From NCBI GenBank assembly GCA_021161775.1, contig JAGGZY010000022.1:1-41872 (forward strand): 41,872 bases of DNA. The letters are read 5' to 3'. The notes under the pieces were generated by a model that did not search any database, was not told the DNA's origin, and was given only the letters and a program-made list of their open reading frames with translations. The stretch comes from Dehalococcoidales bacterium (GTDB taxonomy: Bacteria > Chloroflexota > Dehalococcoidia > Dehalococcoidales > UBA5760). This document shows positions 29,741 through 40,915 of the stretch, piece after piece; the first letter of the stretch is position 1, and every line of letters begins with the position of its first letter. The position numbers were made by a program, and so were the translations under genes.

Positions 29741-30133
29741 ATGGCCGAGAGGAAGCGAGCCAAAGGGAGAAGACGGGAGCGGAAGTCGGTCCCGGTAGGT
29801 AAGGCTTATATTCAGTCAACATTTAATAATACTATTGTAACCCTCACTGACCCTGAGGGGAATGTCGTTGCCTGGGCAAGCTCAGGGACGGCTGGTTTTA
29901 AGGGCTCTCGCAAGGGGACTCCCTATGCGGCACAATTGGCGGCTCGTGATGCGGCACGAAAGGCAATGGACCATGGCTTGCGCCAGATAGAAGTTTATGT
30001 TAAAGGTCCGGGTAGTGGGAGGGAGGCAGCGATTCGTTCTCTGCAAAGCTCAGGCCTTTATGTTACCACTATCAGAGATGTGACCCCCATCCCCCATAAT
30101 GGGTGTCGCCCTCCCAAGCGAAGACGGGTGTAG
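29741..30133 (+). CDS. rpsK: 30S ribosomal protein S11
   Basis: [44 protein letters not shown]. Confidence 0.98.
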   Translation: MAERKRAKGRRRERKSVPVGKAYIQSTFNNTIVTLTDPEGNVVAWASSGTAGFKGSRKGTPYAAQLAARDAARKAMDHGLRQIEVYVKGPGSGREAAIRSLQSSGLYVTTIRDVTPIPHNGCRPPKRRRV

Positions 30134-30141
30134 AGGATAAA

Positions 30142-30768
30142 ATGGCAAGATATATCGGAGCAGTGTGTCGACTATGTCGCCGTAGCGGCGAGAAATTGAT
30201 GCTTAAGGGGGATAGGTGTTTTACCCCCAAGTGTGCTATGGAGAAGCGGGCGAAGCCACCGGGACCTCCGCCGGCGAGGCGGCGGCGAATCTCCGACCGT
30301 GGTCTCCAGTTAAGAGAGAAGCAGAAAGCCCGTTACACCTACGGGATTCTGGAGAGGCAATTCCGGCGGATTTTTGCTCAGGCAGAAAGGATGTCGGGTA
30401 TTACTGGAGAGAACCTGGTGGTGCTGCTGGAGAGGCGGCTGGATAACATCGTTTACCGGCTGGGGTTTGGTGATTCCCGGTCTCAAGCTCGTCAGATAGT
30501 CTGTCACGGGCACATTCTGCTCAACGGACGTAAAACCGATATCCCTTCCTGTTTGGTTAAGGAGGGGGATACTATTAGTTGGCGAGAAAGCAGTACCAAG
30601 TCCGAGTATTATAAACGATTGGTGAAAACTATTGACGCCAAGATGGTTCCCCGTTGGCTGAGTCTGGATAAGTCGAATCTGGTGGGACGAGTAGTATCAC
30701 TGCCTACCCCGGAGGAGATTGAGGCTAAATTTGAAGGCAAAACTATAGTTGAATACTATTCACGATAA
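30142..30768 (+). CDS. rpsD: 30S ribosomal protein S4 (zinc-type N-terminus)
   Basis: [37 protein letters not shown]4 domain [32 protein letters not shown] 30142 preferred over 30103. Confidence 0.97.
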   Translation: MARYIGAVCRLCRRSGEKLMLKGDRCFTPKCAMEKRAKPPGPPPARRRRISDRGLQLREKQKARYTYGILERQFRRIFAQAERMSGITGENLVVLLERRLDNIVYRLGFGDSRSQARQIVCHGHILLNGRKTDIPSCLVKEGDTISWRESSTKSEYYKRLVKTIDAKMVPRWLSLDKSNLVGRVVSLPTPEEIEAKFEGKTIVEYYSR

Positions 30769-30792
30769 GTTAGTTAATGAGGAGGGATTGTT

Positions 30793-31782
30793 TTGTCTCG
30801 CCTAGCGATGCCGAAACCGAATATTGAGTGTGTTGAGAGTAGACAGGACTTCGGGAAGTTTCTGGCGGAGCCTTTGGAGAAGGGCTTCGGGGTTACCCTG
30901 GGTAATTCCTTGAGGAGGGTGTTACTCAGTTATCTTCCTGGAGCTGCCGTAACCGCAATTAGGATTGAAGGGATTCAGCACGAGTTTGCAGCTATCCCCG
31001 GGGTGAAGGAGGATGTTACCGAGTTTATCCTTAATGTTAAGGAGCTGAGGCTTAAACCCCTTTCTGGTCAATCGGGCAAGTTGGTGCTGGATGTGGATAA
31101 GGAGGGTGAGGTTTATGCGGCTGATATTAAGTCCTCAACTGATTTTGAGATTGCTAACCCCGAACTCTATTTAGTCACGATGGATTCGCTCGATGCCCGG
31201 CTCCATGTCGAATTTGATGTGGAGATAGGCGAAGGTTACCGAGATGCCGGGCTTGGTGATAACCTGTCCATTGGGGATATCCCTGTGGATGCTATCTTTA
31301 CCCCGGTACGGAAGGTTAATTTTACTACTGAGCCTATCCATGTGGTGGGTCAGGAGGCTAGTCGCGAGCGGTTGTGTCTGGAGGTATGGACCGATGGTAC
31401 CATATCATCGGTTGATGCGGTTAGCCGTAGTGCCAGTATCCTGGTGGAGCAGTTGACCCCATTTGTTAATTGTGCTCAGGTGGTCCGTAAAGAGGAGGCG
31501 GCGCAGGTAGTGCGTCTATCCATCCCTGAAGAATTATACAATATGCCAGTGGATAAGCTGAATTTGTCAGCGCGGACGATGAATTGCCTGAGGCGAGGCA
31601 GTATTGATACCGTGGGCCAGATTATGGCTAAGGGGGGAAAAGGATTAATGGCACTGAGGAATTTCGGACGGCGGTCCAGGCAAGAGGTAGAAGAGCATCT
31701 TCAGGAGTTAGGTCTGTCGCTTATCTCTCCAGCAGAAGATGTTACGAAGCCAGCTGAGGAGGGTAGCCAAGATGAGGCATAA
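30793..31782 (+). CDS. rpoA: DNA-directed RNA polymerase subunit alpha
   Basis: [27 protein letters not shown]-terminal alphaCTD; TTG start. Confidence 0.98.
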   Translation: MSRLAMPKPNIECVESRQDFGKFLAEPLEKGFGVTLGNSLRRVLLSYLPGAAVTAIRIEGIQHEFAAIPGVKEDVTEFILNVKELRLKPLSGQSGKLVLDVDKEGEVYAADIKSSTDFEIANPELYLVTMDSLDARLHVEFDVEIGEGYRDAGLGDNLSIGDIPVDAIFTPVRKVNFTTEPIHVVGQEASRERLCLEVWTDGTISSVDAVSRSASILVEQLTPFVNCAQVVRKEEAAQVVRLSIPEELYNMPVDKLNLSARTMNCLRRGSIDTVGQIMAKGGKGLMALRNFGRRSRQEVEEHLQELGLSLISPAEDVTKPAEEGSQDEA

Positions 31783-32125
31783 AGTAGTCGGGGGGAAACT
31801 GGGTAGACCTTCAGGACACCGCCGGGCAATGTGTCGTAATCTAGTAACCGACTTTCTAGGCTATGAAAAGATTACTACCACTGAGGCTAGAGCCAGAGAG
31901 GTGCGTCGGTTAGCAGAGAAGATGATTACTTTGGGGAAGAAAGGTAGTCTTCCGGCGCGACGTCAGGCGTTAGCCTTTATTCTGGATGAAAGGGTGGTAG
32001 ATAAAGTATTTACCGACCTGGCTCCGAGATATGCCGAGCGCCATGGGGGATATACCCGGATGGTTAAGTTAGGACCTCGGTCGGGTGATGGAGCGGCGAT
32101 GGTTCAGCTCCAGTTAGTAGAGTAG
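31772..32125 (+). CDS. rplQ: 50S ribosomal protein L17
   Basis: [31 protein letters not shown] 31772 overlapping rpoA by 11 nt. Confidence 0.97.
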   Translation: MRHKVVGGKLGRPSGHRRAMCRNLVTDFLGYEKITTTEARAREVRRLAEKMITLGKKGSLPARRQALAFILDERVVDKVFTDLAPRYAERHGGYTRMVKLGPRSGDGAAMVQLQLVE

Positions 32126-32153
32126 CGGGTTAACCAGCTTAACCGGGGTCGCT

Positions 32154-32921
32154 ATGATTGTGTTGGTTGTTGAGTATAATGGGGCACACTATCACGGCTC
32201 TCAATGGCAGGCTAACCTGCCGACTATTCAGGGGGAGATAGAAAGTGCCGTGGGGAAGCTTACTGGGGAGTCAAGTCGGGTAGCCCTGGCCAGTCGTACC
32301 GATGCTGGGGTTCATGCCCGGGGGCAGGTGGCTAGTTTCAGAACTAAATCGGCGTTTGGTTTAGGGACCTTTGTTAACGGACTGAATTATTATCTGCCCT
32401 GGGATATTGCGGTTAAGGTAGCATATCGGAAGGGGGATTCCTTTAATGTTCGCCGTGACGCTTGTAGTCGCTGGTATAGTTACGCTATGTTGAATAGCTC
32501 GACCCGGTCTCCCCTTCGGGATGGCTTTGTCTACCTGGTCAAAGGGGCTCTGGATGTTGAAATAATGAACCGGGGGTGTCAACCCCTTATCGGTAAGCAT
32601 GATTTTGCCTCGTTTACCAGTGGGATGGGTGACGAGATAACCAGTACCGTACGGAATGTCTATCAGGCTGAGGTGGTGCGTCGGGGAGAACTGGTAATGT
32701 TTAATATGGTGGCAAATGCCTTTCTGCCGCATCAGGTGCGGAATACTGTCGGTTGGTTAATTAGATTGGGGTTGGGAAAAGTGAATCTTAGCCAGATTAA
32801 TGATATAATGAAACTTAGGAAACATGGAATGGCAGGACCAATGGCGCCGGCGGGTGGTTTATGTTTAAGGCAGGTAAACTACCCCACCCCGTTAGGAGAG
32901 GAGACTAGTGAAAACCTATAG
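32154..32921 (+). CDS. truA: tRNA pseudouridine(38-40) synthase TruA
   Basis: [33 protein letters not shown]. Confidence 0.96.
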   Translation: MIVLVVEYNGAHYHGSQWQANLPTIQGEIESAVGKLTGESSRVALASRTDAGVHARGQVASFRTKSAFGLGTFVNGLNYYLPWDIAVKVAYRKGDSFNVRRDACSRWYSYAMLNSSTRSPLRDGFVYLVKGALDVEIMNRGCQPLIGKHDFASFTSGMGDEITSTVRNVYQAEVVRRGELVMFNMVANAFLPHQVRNTVGWLIRLGLGKVNLSQINDIMKLRKHGMAGPMAPAGGLCLRQVNYPTPLGEETSENL

Positions 32922-33333
32922 CCCTAAGGCGGGTGAAACTAAGCGTGAATGGCATATTATTGATGCCTCAGATAGGGTGCTGGGTCGATTGGCTACTGAG
33001 GTCGCTCGGCTACTGATGGGGAAACACAAGCCGTCCTTTAGCCGTAGTCTGGATGTTGGTGATTCAGTGGTGGTTATCAATGCGGATAAGGTTCGGGTCA
33101 CCGGGAATAAACTCAAGCAGAAGCTCTACTATCGGCATTCCGGCTACCCTGGGGGGCTGAAGAGCGTTACCCTGGAGAAATTAATGCAGACCTACCCTAC
33201 CCGGGCTATTGAGTATGCCGTCAAGGGAATGTTACCCCATAACCGATTGGGTAATCAGATGATTAAAAGGCTGAGGGTGTATGTTGGGGATAGTCACCCT
33301 CACCAGGCTCAGGTTAAGGTTACCTCAGCCTAG
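32908..33333 (+). CDS. rplM: 50S ribosomal protein L13
   Basis: [42 protein letters not shown] start, overlaps truA by 14 nt. Confidence 0.97.
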   Translation: MKTYSPKAGETKREWHIIDASDRVLGRLATEVARLLMGKHKPSFSRSLDVGDSVVVINADKVRVTGNKLKQKLYYRHSGYPGGLKSVTLEKLMQTYPTRAIEYAVKGMLPHNRLGNQMIKRLRVYVGDSHPHQAQVKVTSA

Positions 33334-33359
33334 ATTGTATAAATAAGAATAGGGTTAAT

Positions 33360-33755
33360 ATGGAAAAGCAGGCTTACTTTTATGGGACGGGCAAACGCAA
33401 GACGGCTATTGCCTGTGTAAGGTTGGTGCCGGGAAGTGGCTCAATCTTGGTCAATAATGTGCCTTATGATGAGCATTTTACTCGCCTTGAGCATCAACGG
33501 ACGATACTTCAACCGCTAGTGGTTACCGAGAATATCGGTAAGTATGATGCTATAATCAAGGTAACTGGTGGTGGTGTATCGGGGCAGGCAGGTGCTATCG
33601 CTCACGGTATCTCGCGGGCTCTGTTAGTAGCTGATGAGGGACTTAGGCCGATGCTACACCAGAACAAGCTGCTTACCCGAGACTCTCGGGTCAAGGAACG
33701 AAAGAAGGCCGGTCTCAAGCGGGCGCGTAAGGCACCTCAGTACACCAAGCGGTAA
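33360..33755 (+). CDS. rpsI: 30S ribosomal protein S9
   Basis: YGTGKRKTAIACVRLVPGSG..., DSRVKERKKAGLKRARKAPQYTKR. Confidence 0.98.
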   Translation: MEKQAYFYGTGKRKTAIACVRLVPGSGSILVNNVPYDEHFTRLEHQRTILQPLVVTENIGKYDAIIKVTGGGVSGQAGAIAHGISRALLVADEGLRPMLHQNKLLTRDSRVKERKKAGLKRARKAPQYTKR

Positions 33756-33759
33756 GGTT

Positions 33760-34155
33760 TTAACTCAGCCTCCAGTCCTTATACCCTTGCTGCATAATGG
33801 CGATATACTCCGGTGAGGGTTTGGTTTCTTCAATCTGCGGGGTATAGATATAGGTAATGGCTTCCACCGGCTCCCTATCTTCATTATTGACGATAACCTT
33901 TAATCGCCGGTAGTTAGTGCCTTCAAATTTATCTAATTGTCTCAGGTCAGCTTCGGAGACCTCATAGATGCCACCCCTGACCTTACCCCCTCTAAATGAC
34001 CTGATAGTGGCAATCCCGCCCCGCCATCTCCTTGACCAACCAACGAAGGCTAATCGATAATTATGCAAGATAGCGATAAACCTGGGTTGACTATTCGGGC
34101 AGCGCTTTTGCATCTGGTTCCGATTTAAATTTGAGCCGTAGGCAAAGTAGTACAT
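33760..34155 (-). CDS. Gamma-glutamylcyclotransferase/AIG2-like family protein
   Basis: MYYFAYGSNLNRNQMQKRCP; KFEGTNYRRLKV. Confidence 0.85.
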   Translation of the reverse strand: MYYFAYGSNLNRNQMQKRCPNSQPRFIAILHNYRLAFVGWSRRWRGGIATIRSFRGGKVRGGIYEVSEADLRQLDKFEGTNYRRLKVIVNNEDREPVEAITYIYTPQIEETKPSPEYIAIMQQGYKDWRLS

Positions 34156-35232
34156 TTATTCCTCCTGATGTTGAGCCAGTTGCTGTTTGAGAAATTCAAT
34201 GTTTTTTACTGGGGAGGGGTCAATCTGGTGTAGCATTGCCAGATAGTAGCTAACATAGTCCCCGAAGAGTATCAGGCTCATCATTTGCCCTAACGGGCTA
34301 TTACCAATGCCAGCCACGGTTTGATAGGCCACTTCGGCTTGCTCTAAGAGTTGGCGGGTTATCTGGTAGCGAAGCTGGATTCGCCGGGGCAGTTGGGTTG
34401 GTTGGAGCATAATCACGATTATCTTGCTGGCAAGCTCTGGAGGGAACTGGTAGCCGACAATGGCGTTATGATTAAGCTCGGGAAATACCTCGTAGAATGC
34501 CCAGGCTTTGCTGTTTTCGTTAAATTGGGTCTTCCAGCGGTGAGCTACCTCAGCGGCTAAGCCACCGCCGTAGATTACCGGCAGGTGATTGTGGAGCTGA
34601 GTAGCCAGTTGCTTGGCTAGGTTTGCTGAGCTGGGTACCGTGGCATCTATTCTGGTTAGTAGTTGCTCGAGGGTAGGTATCATTTCACTGATGTCTCTCG
34701 ATTTATCCGTTATAAAACCGAGCCTTTGTAGAAAACAGAGGATGGGGATAAAGCTAAACGGTAGGGTTGCCCGTACTTGTCCCCGGTAGTTAAACTTGAA
34801 GGTAGGAATATTCTCCGACTCAGCCATTGCCTCAAGCTGACCGCCATTGGTCATCACCAGTTTTTTGGCTCTGGTGTTAGTCGCTTGCCGGAACAAGGAC
34901 AGGATTTCCTCGGTGTTTCCTGAGTAGCTGGAGAAGATAACCAGGGTGTTATCGTTGACCATAGCGGGCAATCTATAGTTACCATAGACTATAACCGGTA
35001 TGCTTGCTTCATCCCTTACCAGACTCCCCGCCAGGGTGCCGCCGATAGCTGAAGCCCCCATCCCGAAGATAATCATCCTATCAATCTGACAGTAATTCGG
35101 GGGCAGGTTAAAATCTATCGCCCTCTGCCAGGCCCGCTGACAGAGCTGCGGCACCTCACTAAGGTTGGATAGCATATTATCCGGGTCGTATTGGCTAAAT
35201 AGCTGAGGGTCATCCAGATTAGGATTATTCAT
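34156..35232 (-). CDS. Bifunctional phosphoglucose/phosphomannose isomerase (SIS domain)
   Basis: IIFGMGASAIGGTLAGSLV, VIFSSYSGNTEEIL, LNHNAIVGYQ. Confidence 0.88.
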   Translation of the reverse strand: MNNPNLDDPQLFSQYDPDNMLSNLSEVPQLCQRAWQRAIDFNLPPNYCQIDRMIIFGMGASAIGGTLAGSLVRDEASIPVIVYGNYRLPAMVNDNTLVIFSSYSGNTEEILSLFRQATNTRAKKLVMTNGGQLEAMAESENIPTFKFNYRGQVRATLPFSFIPILCFLQRLGFITDKSRDISEMIPTLEQLLTRIDATVPSSANLAKQLATQLHNHLPVIYGGGLAAEVAHRWKTQFNENSKAWAFYEVFPELNHNAIVGYQFPPELASKIIVIMLQPTQLPRRIQLRYQITRQLLEQAEVAYQTVAGIGNSPLGQMMSLILFGDYVSYYLAMLHQIDPSPVKNIEFLKQQLAQHQEE

Positions 35233-36646
35233 TAACCAGCTCCTGAGCCAGCGTTACCAGTTTTTCAGCACGACTTAGGGTATTACCCTCGGCATAGATA
35301 CGCAGTATCGGTTCAGTCCCCGAGAACCTGATAAGCAACCACGAATTATCAGCAAAAGTAAATCTGAAGCCATCCGTGGTATCCATAGCAACTACCTTAA
35401 CCCCATCGAGAGACCCTGGCGAATACTCTTTGACCCGCTGGGTGATAGCCTGACGCTCATCTTTATTAAACTCTATATCCTGACGCTGGTAATAGTGGGG
35501 GCCAACCCGGCTATAGAGATAGCTAATAAGCTCGGAAGGGGTTTTACCGGTTCTAGCCATCAGGTCAAGAAGGTAGAGACCTGCCAGAATGCCATCCCGC
35601 TCCGGTATATGCCCTCTAAAGCCATAGCCGCCACTCTCCTCACCGCCGATAAGTGCCTTGTTCTTTAGCATTACCGGGGCGACATACTTAAAGCCGACCC
35701 GGGTTTCGTAGACGGGCACCTTAAAGAGCTCGCCCAGTCGGTAAGCCATACTGGTCATCGTAACTGTTTTAACAATGGGCCCTCGCTCCCCCCGTATCTC
35801 CAGCAGATAGAGGCAGAGCAGGGCAAAGGTGTGGAGGGGGCTGATAAAGGTACCATTCTCATCAATTATTCCCAGGCGGTCGGCATCACCATCGGTCGCT
35901 AGTCCAATGCTGGCGTGTTGCCGTTTAACGGTAGCCGAGAGCTTAGCCAGATTAACTGCAATTGGCTCCGGCCGAATGCCAGGGAAGAGGGGATTGGGTT
36001 TATTATTTATCTCGGTTATTTTTATAGTCCCGCCGCCAAGCAGTTTTTTGAAGTAGCCGCTCCCGGCACCATACATCGGGTCGGTAACTACCTTTAAGTT
36101 GGACTGGCGTAGCTTATTTACATCAACTAGGCTAGTTAACTGCTGATAGTAAGCGGGATAGGGAGCGAGGTATTCTACCAGCCCTGTTTCTAGGGCTTGA
36201 GCCAGAGGTAGCTGTTTTATCTTCCCCTCACTCCGAATACGGGCAATATTTGCCTCTAACTTCTCGGTTACCTCGGGTGAAGCACTACAACCCAACTTAG
36301 TCTTAAACTTAAACCCGTTCCAGTTAGCTGGGTTATGACTGGCAGTAATGATAATACCGCCTCCTGCCTGCTGGTTAACCACAGCAAAGCTGGTAACCGG
36401 GGTAGGGATTGGCTTAGAACTAAGGTATACCTTAACCTTGTTACCGGCAATTACCTCAGCAGTGGCTGAGGCGAAGTCCTTAGAGCCAAACCGGGTATCG
36501 TAGCCGATAACTAATCCCTTGCTGGCAAGACCGGCATCTTGTAGATAGTCGGCTACTGCTTGGGCACATAGCCGAACATTATCAAAGGTAAAATCCTGGG
36601 CAATAATGGCTCGCCAGCCATCGGTGCCAAATCTAATCGGGTTCAT
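35225..36646 (-). CDS. Phosphoglucomutase/phosphomannomutase family protein
   Basis: GTDGWRAI, ITASHNPANWNGFK phosphoserine loop, DGDADRLGI, GGEESGGYGF, RFSGTEPILRIY. Confidence 0.93.
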   Translation of the reverse strand: MNPIRFGTDGWRAIIAQDFTFDNVRLCAQAVADYLQDAGLASKGLVIGYDTRFGSKDFASATAEVIAGNKVKVYLSSKPIPTPVTSFAVVNQQAGGGIIITASHNPANWNGFKFKTKLGCSASPEVTEKLEANIARIRSEGKIKQLPLAQALETGLVEYLAPYPAYYQQLTSLVDVNKLRQSNLKVVTDPMYGAGSGYFKKLLGGGTIKITEINNKPNPLFPGIRPEPIAVNLAKLSATVKRQHASIGLATDGDADRLGIIDENGTFISPLHTFALLCLYLLEIRGERGPIVKTVTMTSMAYRLGELFKVPVYETRVGFKYVAPVMLKNKALIGGEESGGYGFRGHIPERDGILAGLYLLDLMARTGKTPSELISYLYSRVGPHYYQRQDIEFNKDERQAITQRVKEYSPGSLDGVKVVAMDTTDGFRFTFADNSWLLIRFSGTEPILRIYAEGNTLSRAEKLVTLAQELVNE

Positions 36647-36809
36647 TTAATGCCTCCCTTCAGAAACCAGATGCCGAGAACAAGTAAATTTCCCTGAGAA
36701 GGATGAAAGCCATATAGCTAGCTGCTTATTAGAACAAGTCCGGCAAAGATAAACAGGTAACTTACTAGCTACTCCTTGGTGGTTAGTACCTTTAGTTTTA
36801 GTCCTTTTA

Positions 36810-38021
36810 CTACTTTCCCAGTGCCTCAGCTCTTAGAATTTTGGCTTTATCGGTCTTTTCCCAGGGGAAATTAATGTCCTCCTGACCGAAGTGCCCGTAG
36901 CAGGCAGTAGGTTGGTAGATAGGGCGACGCAGGTCAAGAGCTTGAATAATTGCCCCTGGTCTGAGGTCGAAGTGTTTATTAATCAGGCTAGTGATAACCT
37001 CCTGGCCAACCTTAGCCGTGTCGAAGGTTTCAATAGAGACCGATAGCGGGTGAGCAACGCCAATAACATAGGCAATCTGAATCTCAATACGCTCAGCAAG
37101 CCCGGCAGCAACGATATTCTTGGCGATATAGCGAGCGGCGTAAGCCGCCGAGCGGTCAACCTTGGTAGGGTCCTTACCCGAAAAGGCACCACCGCCGTGT
37201 CGCGCCAGACTACCGTAGGTATCAACCAAAATCTTACGTCCGGTGAAACCGGTATCTGAGACTGGTCCACCAATGACAAATCGGCCAGTAGCATTGACAT
37301 AGAATTCCGTTTTATTGTCCAGTAGTGAGGTGGGAATCACCGGCTTAATGACATGTTTAATGATGTCCTGTTCAATCTGGTCGTGACTGATACCTTGGTT
37401 ATGCTGAGCCCCGATTACCACATTAGCTATCCGTTGGGGAATCCCGTTGTGATATTCCACGGTTACCTGTGATTTCCCATCGGGGCGAAGGTAGGGTAGG
37501 GTTTTATCCTTTCTTACCTGAGCTAGGCGACGACATAGTTTATGAGCTAGGGAGATAGGCATTGGCATCAGCTCCGGGGTTTCATTACAGGCAAAGCCAA
37601 CCATCATTCCCTGGTCGCCAGCTCCAATTCTATCCAGCTCACTAGCGGTCGCGTTGGCTTTTGTCTCCAGTGATTTATCTACTCCCAGGGCGATATCAGC
37701 TGATTGCTCATTAATGGAAACCATCACCCCGCAGGAGCGGTAATCAAAACCGTATTCGGGACGGGTATAGCCAATGTCACGAACCACCCTCCTGACTACT
37801 TTAGGGATACTGATATAACAATCAGTGGTAATCTCGCCCATAACGATAATCATTCCGTTGGTTATGGCGGTTTCACAGGCTACCCTGGCGTAGGGGTCTT
37901 TAGCCAGAAATTTGTCCAGAATAGCATCGGATATTTGGTCGCACATCTTATCGGGATGACCCTCGGTAACTGACTCCGAAGTCATCAAGTAGACGGGGGT
38001 ATTTTTAAAACTGGTGGTCAT
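36810..38021 (-). CDS. metK: S-adenosylmethionine synthetase
   Basis: [58 protein letters not shown]. Confidence 0.97.
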   Translation of the reverse strand: MTTSFKNTPVYLMTSESVTEGHPDKMCDQISDAILDKFLAKDPYARVACETAITNGMIIVMGEITTDCYISIPKVVRRVVRDIGYTRPEYGFDYRSCGVMVSINEQSADIALGVDKSLETKANATASELDRIGAGDQGMMVGFACNETPELMPMPISLAHKLCRRLAQVRKDKTLPYLRPDGKSQVTVEYHNGIPQRIANVVIGAQHNQGISHDQIEQDIIKHVIKPVIPTSLLDNKTEFYVNATGRFVIGGPVSDTGFTGRKILVDTYGSLARHGGGAFSGKDPTKVDRSAAYAARYIAKNIVAAGLAERIEIQIAYVIGVAHPLSVSIETFDTAKVGQEVITSLINKHFDLRPGAIIQALDLRRPIYQPTACYGHFGQEDINFPWEKTDKAKILRAEALGK

Positions 38022-38036
38022 TTTTCTCTCCTCTTA

Positions 38037-39305
38037 CTAAGTTCCTTCCTGCCAACTGTTAAGGTATTCGGTTTGTTCTGGGGTTAGGCTATCAATATCA
38101 ATCCCCATTGATTTAAGTTTTAATCGGGCTATCTCCTTATCAATCTCTTCAGGCACTGGATAAACCTTGCTCTTGAGCTGACTACCGTGTTTTGCCAGAT
38201 ATTCCAGAGATAGAGCCTGGTTGGCAAAGCTCATATCCATAACACTGGCTGGGTGGCCCTCAGCGGCAGCTAAATTAATTAGTCTTCCCTCTCCCAACAG
38301 ACACAAGCGGCGTCCGTCCTCCATAGTGTATTCGTCAATGAAGGGCCTTACTCGTCGCTTATTGTGGGCGAGTTCCTCTAGCGCCGTAAGGTTAATCTCG
38401 ACATTAAAATGTCCGCTATTAGCCAGTATCGCTCCATCTTTCATAACCTGAAAATGGGCTTTATCGAGGACACTCTTATCCCCGGCAATAGTAATGAAGA
38501 TATCCCCTAATTTCGCTGCCTCCATTATCGGCATCACCCGGTAGCCATCCATTATTGCCTCCAGGGCACGGGTGGGGTCTACCTCGGTGATAATTACCTG
38601 TGAACCCATCCCTCTAGCCCTCAAGGCGATACCATGTCCGCACCAACCGTAACCACAGATAACCACTGTTTTACCTGCCCACAGGTAGTTAGTGGCTCGG
38701 GTAATGCCATCAATAGTACTCTGGCCGGTGCCGTAGCGGTTGTCAAAGAGGTATTTGGTCGAGGCATCGTTTACGGCGATAATGGGATACTGTTGCTCTC
38801 CGGATTTCTCCAGACTGCGTAGTCTGATAACCCCGGTGGTAGTTTCCTCGGTACCACCGAGAACGCCTTTGAGTAGCTTCCGCCGTTTGGTATGCAAGGT
38901 AGTAACCAGGTCAGCCCCATCATCGGCGGTAAGCTGGGGCTTATTATCCAGGGCAGCATTGATATGCCGGTAGTAGGTCGTTTCATCCTCTCCCTTGATA
39001 GCGAAGGTGGAGATGTTATACTCTGTTACTAGCGCGGCGGTAACATCATCTTGAGTGCTGAGAGGGTTAGAAGCACAGAGAGCAATATTAGCTCCGCCCT
39101 CCTTTAGGGTTAACATCAGATTGGCGGTTTCGGTGGTAACATGCAAGCACGCCGAAATATGAATGTCTTTTAGGGGCCTTTCTCGGGTAAACCTTTCCTT
39201 GATTAGCTTTACTACCGGCATCTCACGAGCCGCCCACTCTATCCGCTGTTTACCTAGGCTAGCTAGAGAAGGGTCTTTAATATCATAGTTTTCAATTGAG
39301 GTCAT
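38037..39305 (-). CDS. ahcY: Adenosylhomocysteinase
   Basis: [59 protein letters not shown]. Confidence 0.97.
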   Translation of the reverse strand: MTSIENYDIKDPSLASLGKQRIEWAAREMPVVKLIKERFTRERPLKDIHISACLHVTTETANLMLTLKEGGANIALCASNPLSTQDDVTAALVTEYNISTFAIKGEDETTYYRHINAALDNKPQLTADDGADLVTTLHTKRRKLLKGVLGGTEETTTGVIRLRSLEKSGEQQYPIIAVNDASTKYLFDNRYGTGQSTIDGITRATNYLWAGKTVVICGYGWCGHGIALRARGMGSQVIITEVDPTRALEAIMDGYRVMPIMEAAKLGDIFITIAGDKSVLDKAHFQVMKDGAILANSGHFNVEINLTALEELAHNKRRVRPFIDEYTMEDGRRLCLLGEGRLINLAAAEGHPASVMDMSFANQALSLEYLAKHGSQLKSKVYPVPEEIDKEIARLKLKSMGIDIDSLTPEQTEYLNSWQEGT

Positions 39306-39331
39306 TGATTATTCTGTCGCTCCTTTAGTAA

Positions 39332-40225
39332 TTAATTTTTGATTCTGTCTTTGTCTAATTGTCTAAACCGCTCAGCAACCCAGTCAGGTATATCCATGGC
39401 ACCCATAAGCATCGGTTTCTGATGACAATCACTACCCCCGGTCATCATCAGTCGGTGGCTTCGGGCAAACTCAATATAGTGGGCAGTGGTCCTTAAGTCG
39501 TGTCTTGAATGCCAGCACTCAACGCCATCAATATATTCTAGCATATAATCGGCGATAATTTTTGTCTGCTGGTCTAAATCCCGGGTTAGGCTTATCAAAG
39601 ATGTTCCATTGGGGTCGTTAGGGTGAGCGTGAATAAGAACCCCGCCCGCATCCCTGATTAGTGCTGAGGCTTTAGCCAGCGACAGGGGATACTTGGGAAC
39701 ATTACATTTCACCAGGTATCTAGCAAAGGCTTCCGTCTTGTCCTTAACAATTCCCTTCCCTATCAGGTAGTTGGCAATGTGGGGACGTCCCAAGACACCG
39801 TCAACGCTAGCCTGTATTTTTTTAATATCCTCCTCAGTAAATCGGGGAATATTCTCCTTATCAAATTCAGCATTCAGTTTATCGAGTATCTGGTAAGCTC
39901 TTGTCTCACGGTATTGCTTGATGAGCTTGAGCTTGTCCTTCAGGGCTTGGTTGTTGATGTCGTAGTGATAACCCAGAAAATCCAGTGAGACTGGCTTCGC
40001 CTCAGGATAGGGGAAGGTTACATTCAATTCTACCCCGGTAATATAGGCGATACCCCACTCTTTAGCCAGAGTGATGGCTCTTTCCTGACAATCAATGTTG
40101 TCGTGGTCGGTGGTTGACATTAAATCGATGTGTCTCTTTTTAGCCTCCCGAAAGACCTCCTCAATAGGCAGATTACCGTCAGAACAGGTCTGGGTATGGA
40201 TATGCAGGTCTATCTTCATACTCAT
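39332..40225 (-). CDS. PHP-domain metal-dependent phosphoesterase
   Basis: MSMKIDLHIHTQTCSDGNLPIEEVFREAKKRHIDLMSTTDHDN, GGSDCH; start at 40225 gives a 4-nt ATGA overlap with the upstream gene. Confidence 0.88.
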   Translation of the reverse strand: MSMKIDLHIHTQTCSDGNLPIEEVFREAKKRHIDLMSTTDHDNIDCQERAITLAKEWGIAYITGVELNVTFPYPEAKPVSLDFLGYHYDINNQALKDKLKLIKQYRETRAYQILDKLNAEFDKENIPRFTEEDIKKIQASVDGVLGRPHIANYLIGKGIVKDKTEAFARYLVKCNVPKYPLSLAKASALIRDAGGVLIHAHPNDPNGTSLISLTRDLDQQTKIIADYMLEYIDGVECWHSRHDLRTTAHYIEFARSHRLMMTGGSDCHQKPMLMGAMDIPDWVAERFRQLDKDRIKN

Positions 40226-40824
40226 TCCTTGACTGAGCCAGTGATATACCAATCTTGGGGGAGGTCGTCGCGGGTATCGACAATCAGGTGAAGGATACTC
40301 AGGTTAGGGTAGGAATTTTTTAAGTCGCCTAAATCCACCGCTTCAAATTGCTTCTGGTTATTGAGGTAAGCCTGCTCGGTCAGGGCATTAGATACGTAAT
40401 CTTCCCTGGACCGTTCCCGAATTCGCCTAATGGCTATCTCCTGAGGGCAGTCGGTCTGCAGGATAACCAACCTCCGATTGTATTTAGCGGCGATGGCGGC
40501 TGCCTGTTTTCTTAACGACTGGGTAACAAAGGTAGCGTCAAGTATCACCTCGCTGCCCTTCTCCAGGGTTTCATCCGCCTGCCTAAACATCTCATCATAA
40601 ACCAATTTCCGCTTGTCCATATTTGAGGCGACCTTCTCATCAAAGATATCCTCATTTTTGAGCATCTTTTTTCGGATGATATCAGTTCGAAGAATAGGAT
40701 AGCCCTTAATCCTGGAGACTTCTCTAGTTGTCCCGGTCTTCACAGTACAGGGGAGGCCACAGGCAATAAGCAAAAAACCCGAACCCAGCTCGGTTTCGAT
40801 GAATTTTCTAAACGGCTCTCTCAA
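40222..40824 (-). CDS. P-loop kinase/AAA-type ATPase (zeta-toxin/AAA_33-like) with degenerate Walker A
   Basis: ACGLPCTVKTGTTREVSRIKGYPILRTDIIRKKML; DATFVTQSLRKQAAAIA; RIRERSRE. Confidence 0.7.
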   Translation of the reverse strand: MREPFRKFIETELGSGFLLIACGLPCTVKTGTTREVSRIKGYPILRTDIIRKKMLKNEDIFDEKVASNMDKRKLVYDEMFRQADETLEKGSEVILDATFVTQSLRKQAAAIAAKYNRRLVILQTDCPQEIAIRRIRERSREDYVSNALTEQAYLNNQKQFEAVDLGDLKNSYPNLSILHLIVDTRDDLPQDWYITGSVKE

Positions 40825-40915
40825 TTTATTCGCCTCCCCCTATTTTTGTGTGTTTGCGTTAATGTCGCCAAAGGTGAGAAACACCAGTCTAGCGCGACAA
40901 AGCCTAATAATGCCT

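Noticed and set aside
38022-39331. Possible SAM or SAH riboswitch near metK/ahcY
   Set aside because: The gaps upstream of metK (about 15 bp) and ahcY (about 26 bp) are too short and show no such structure.
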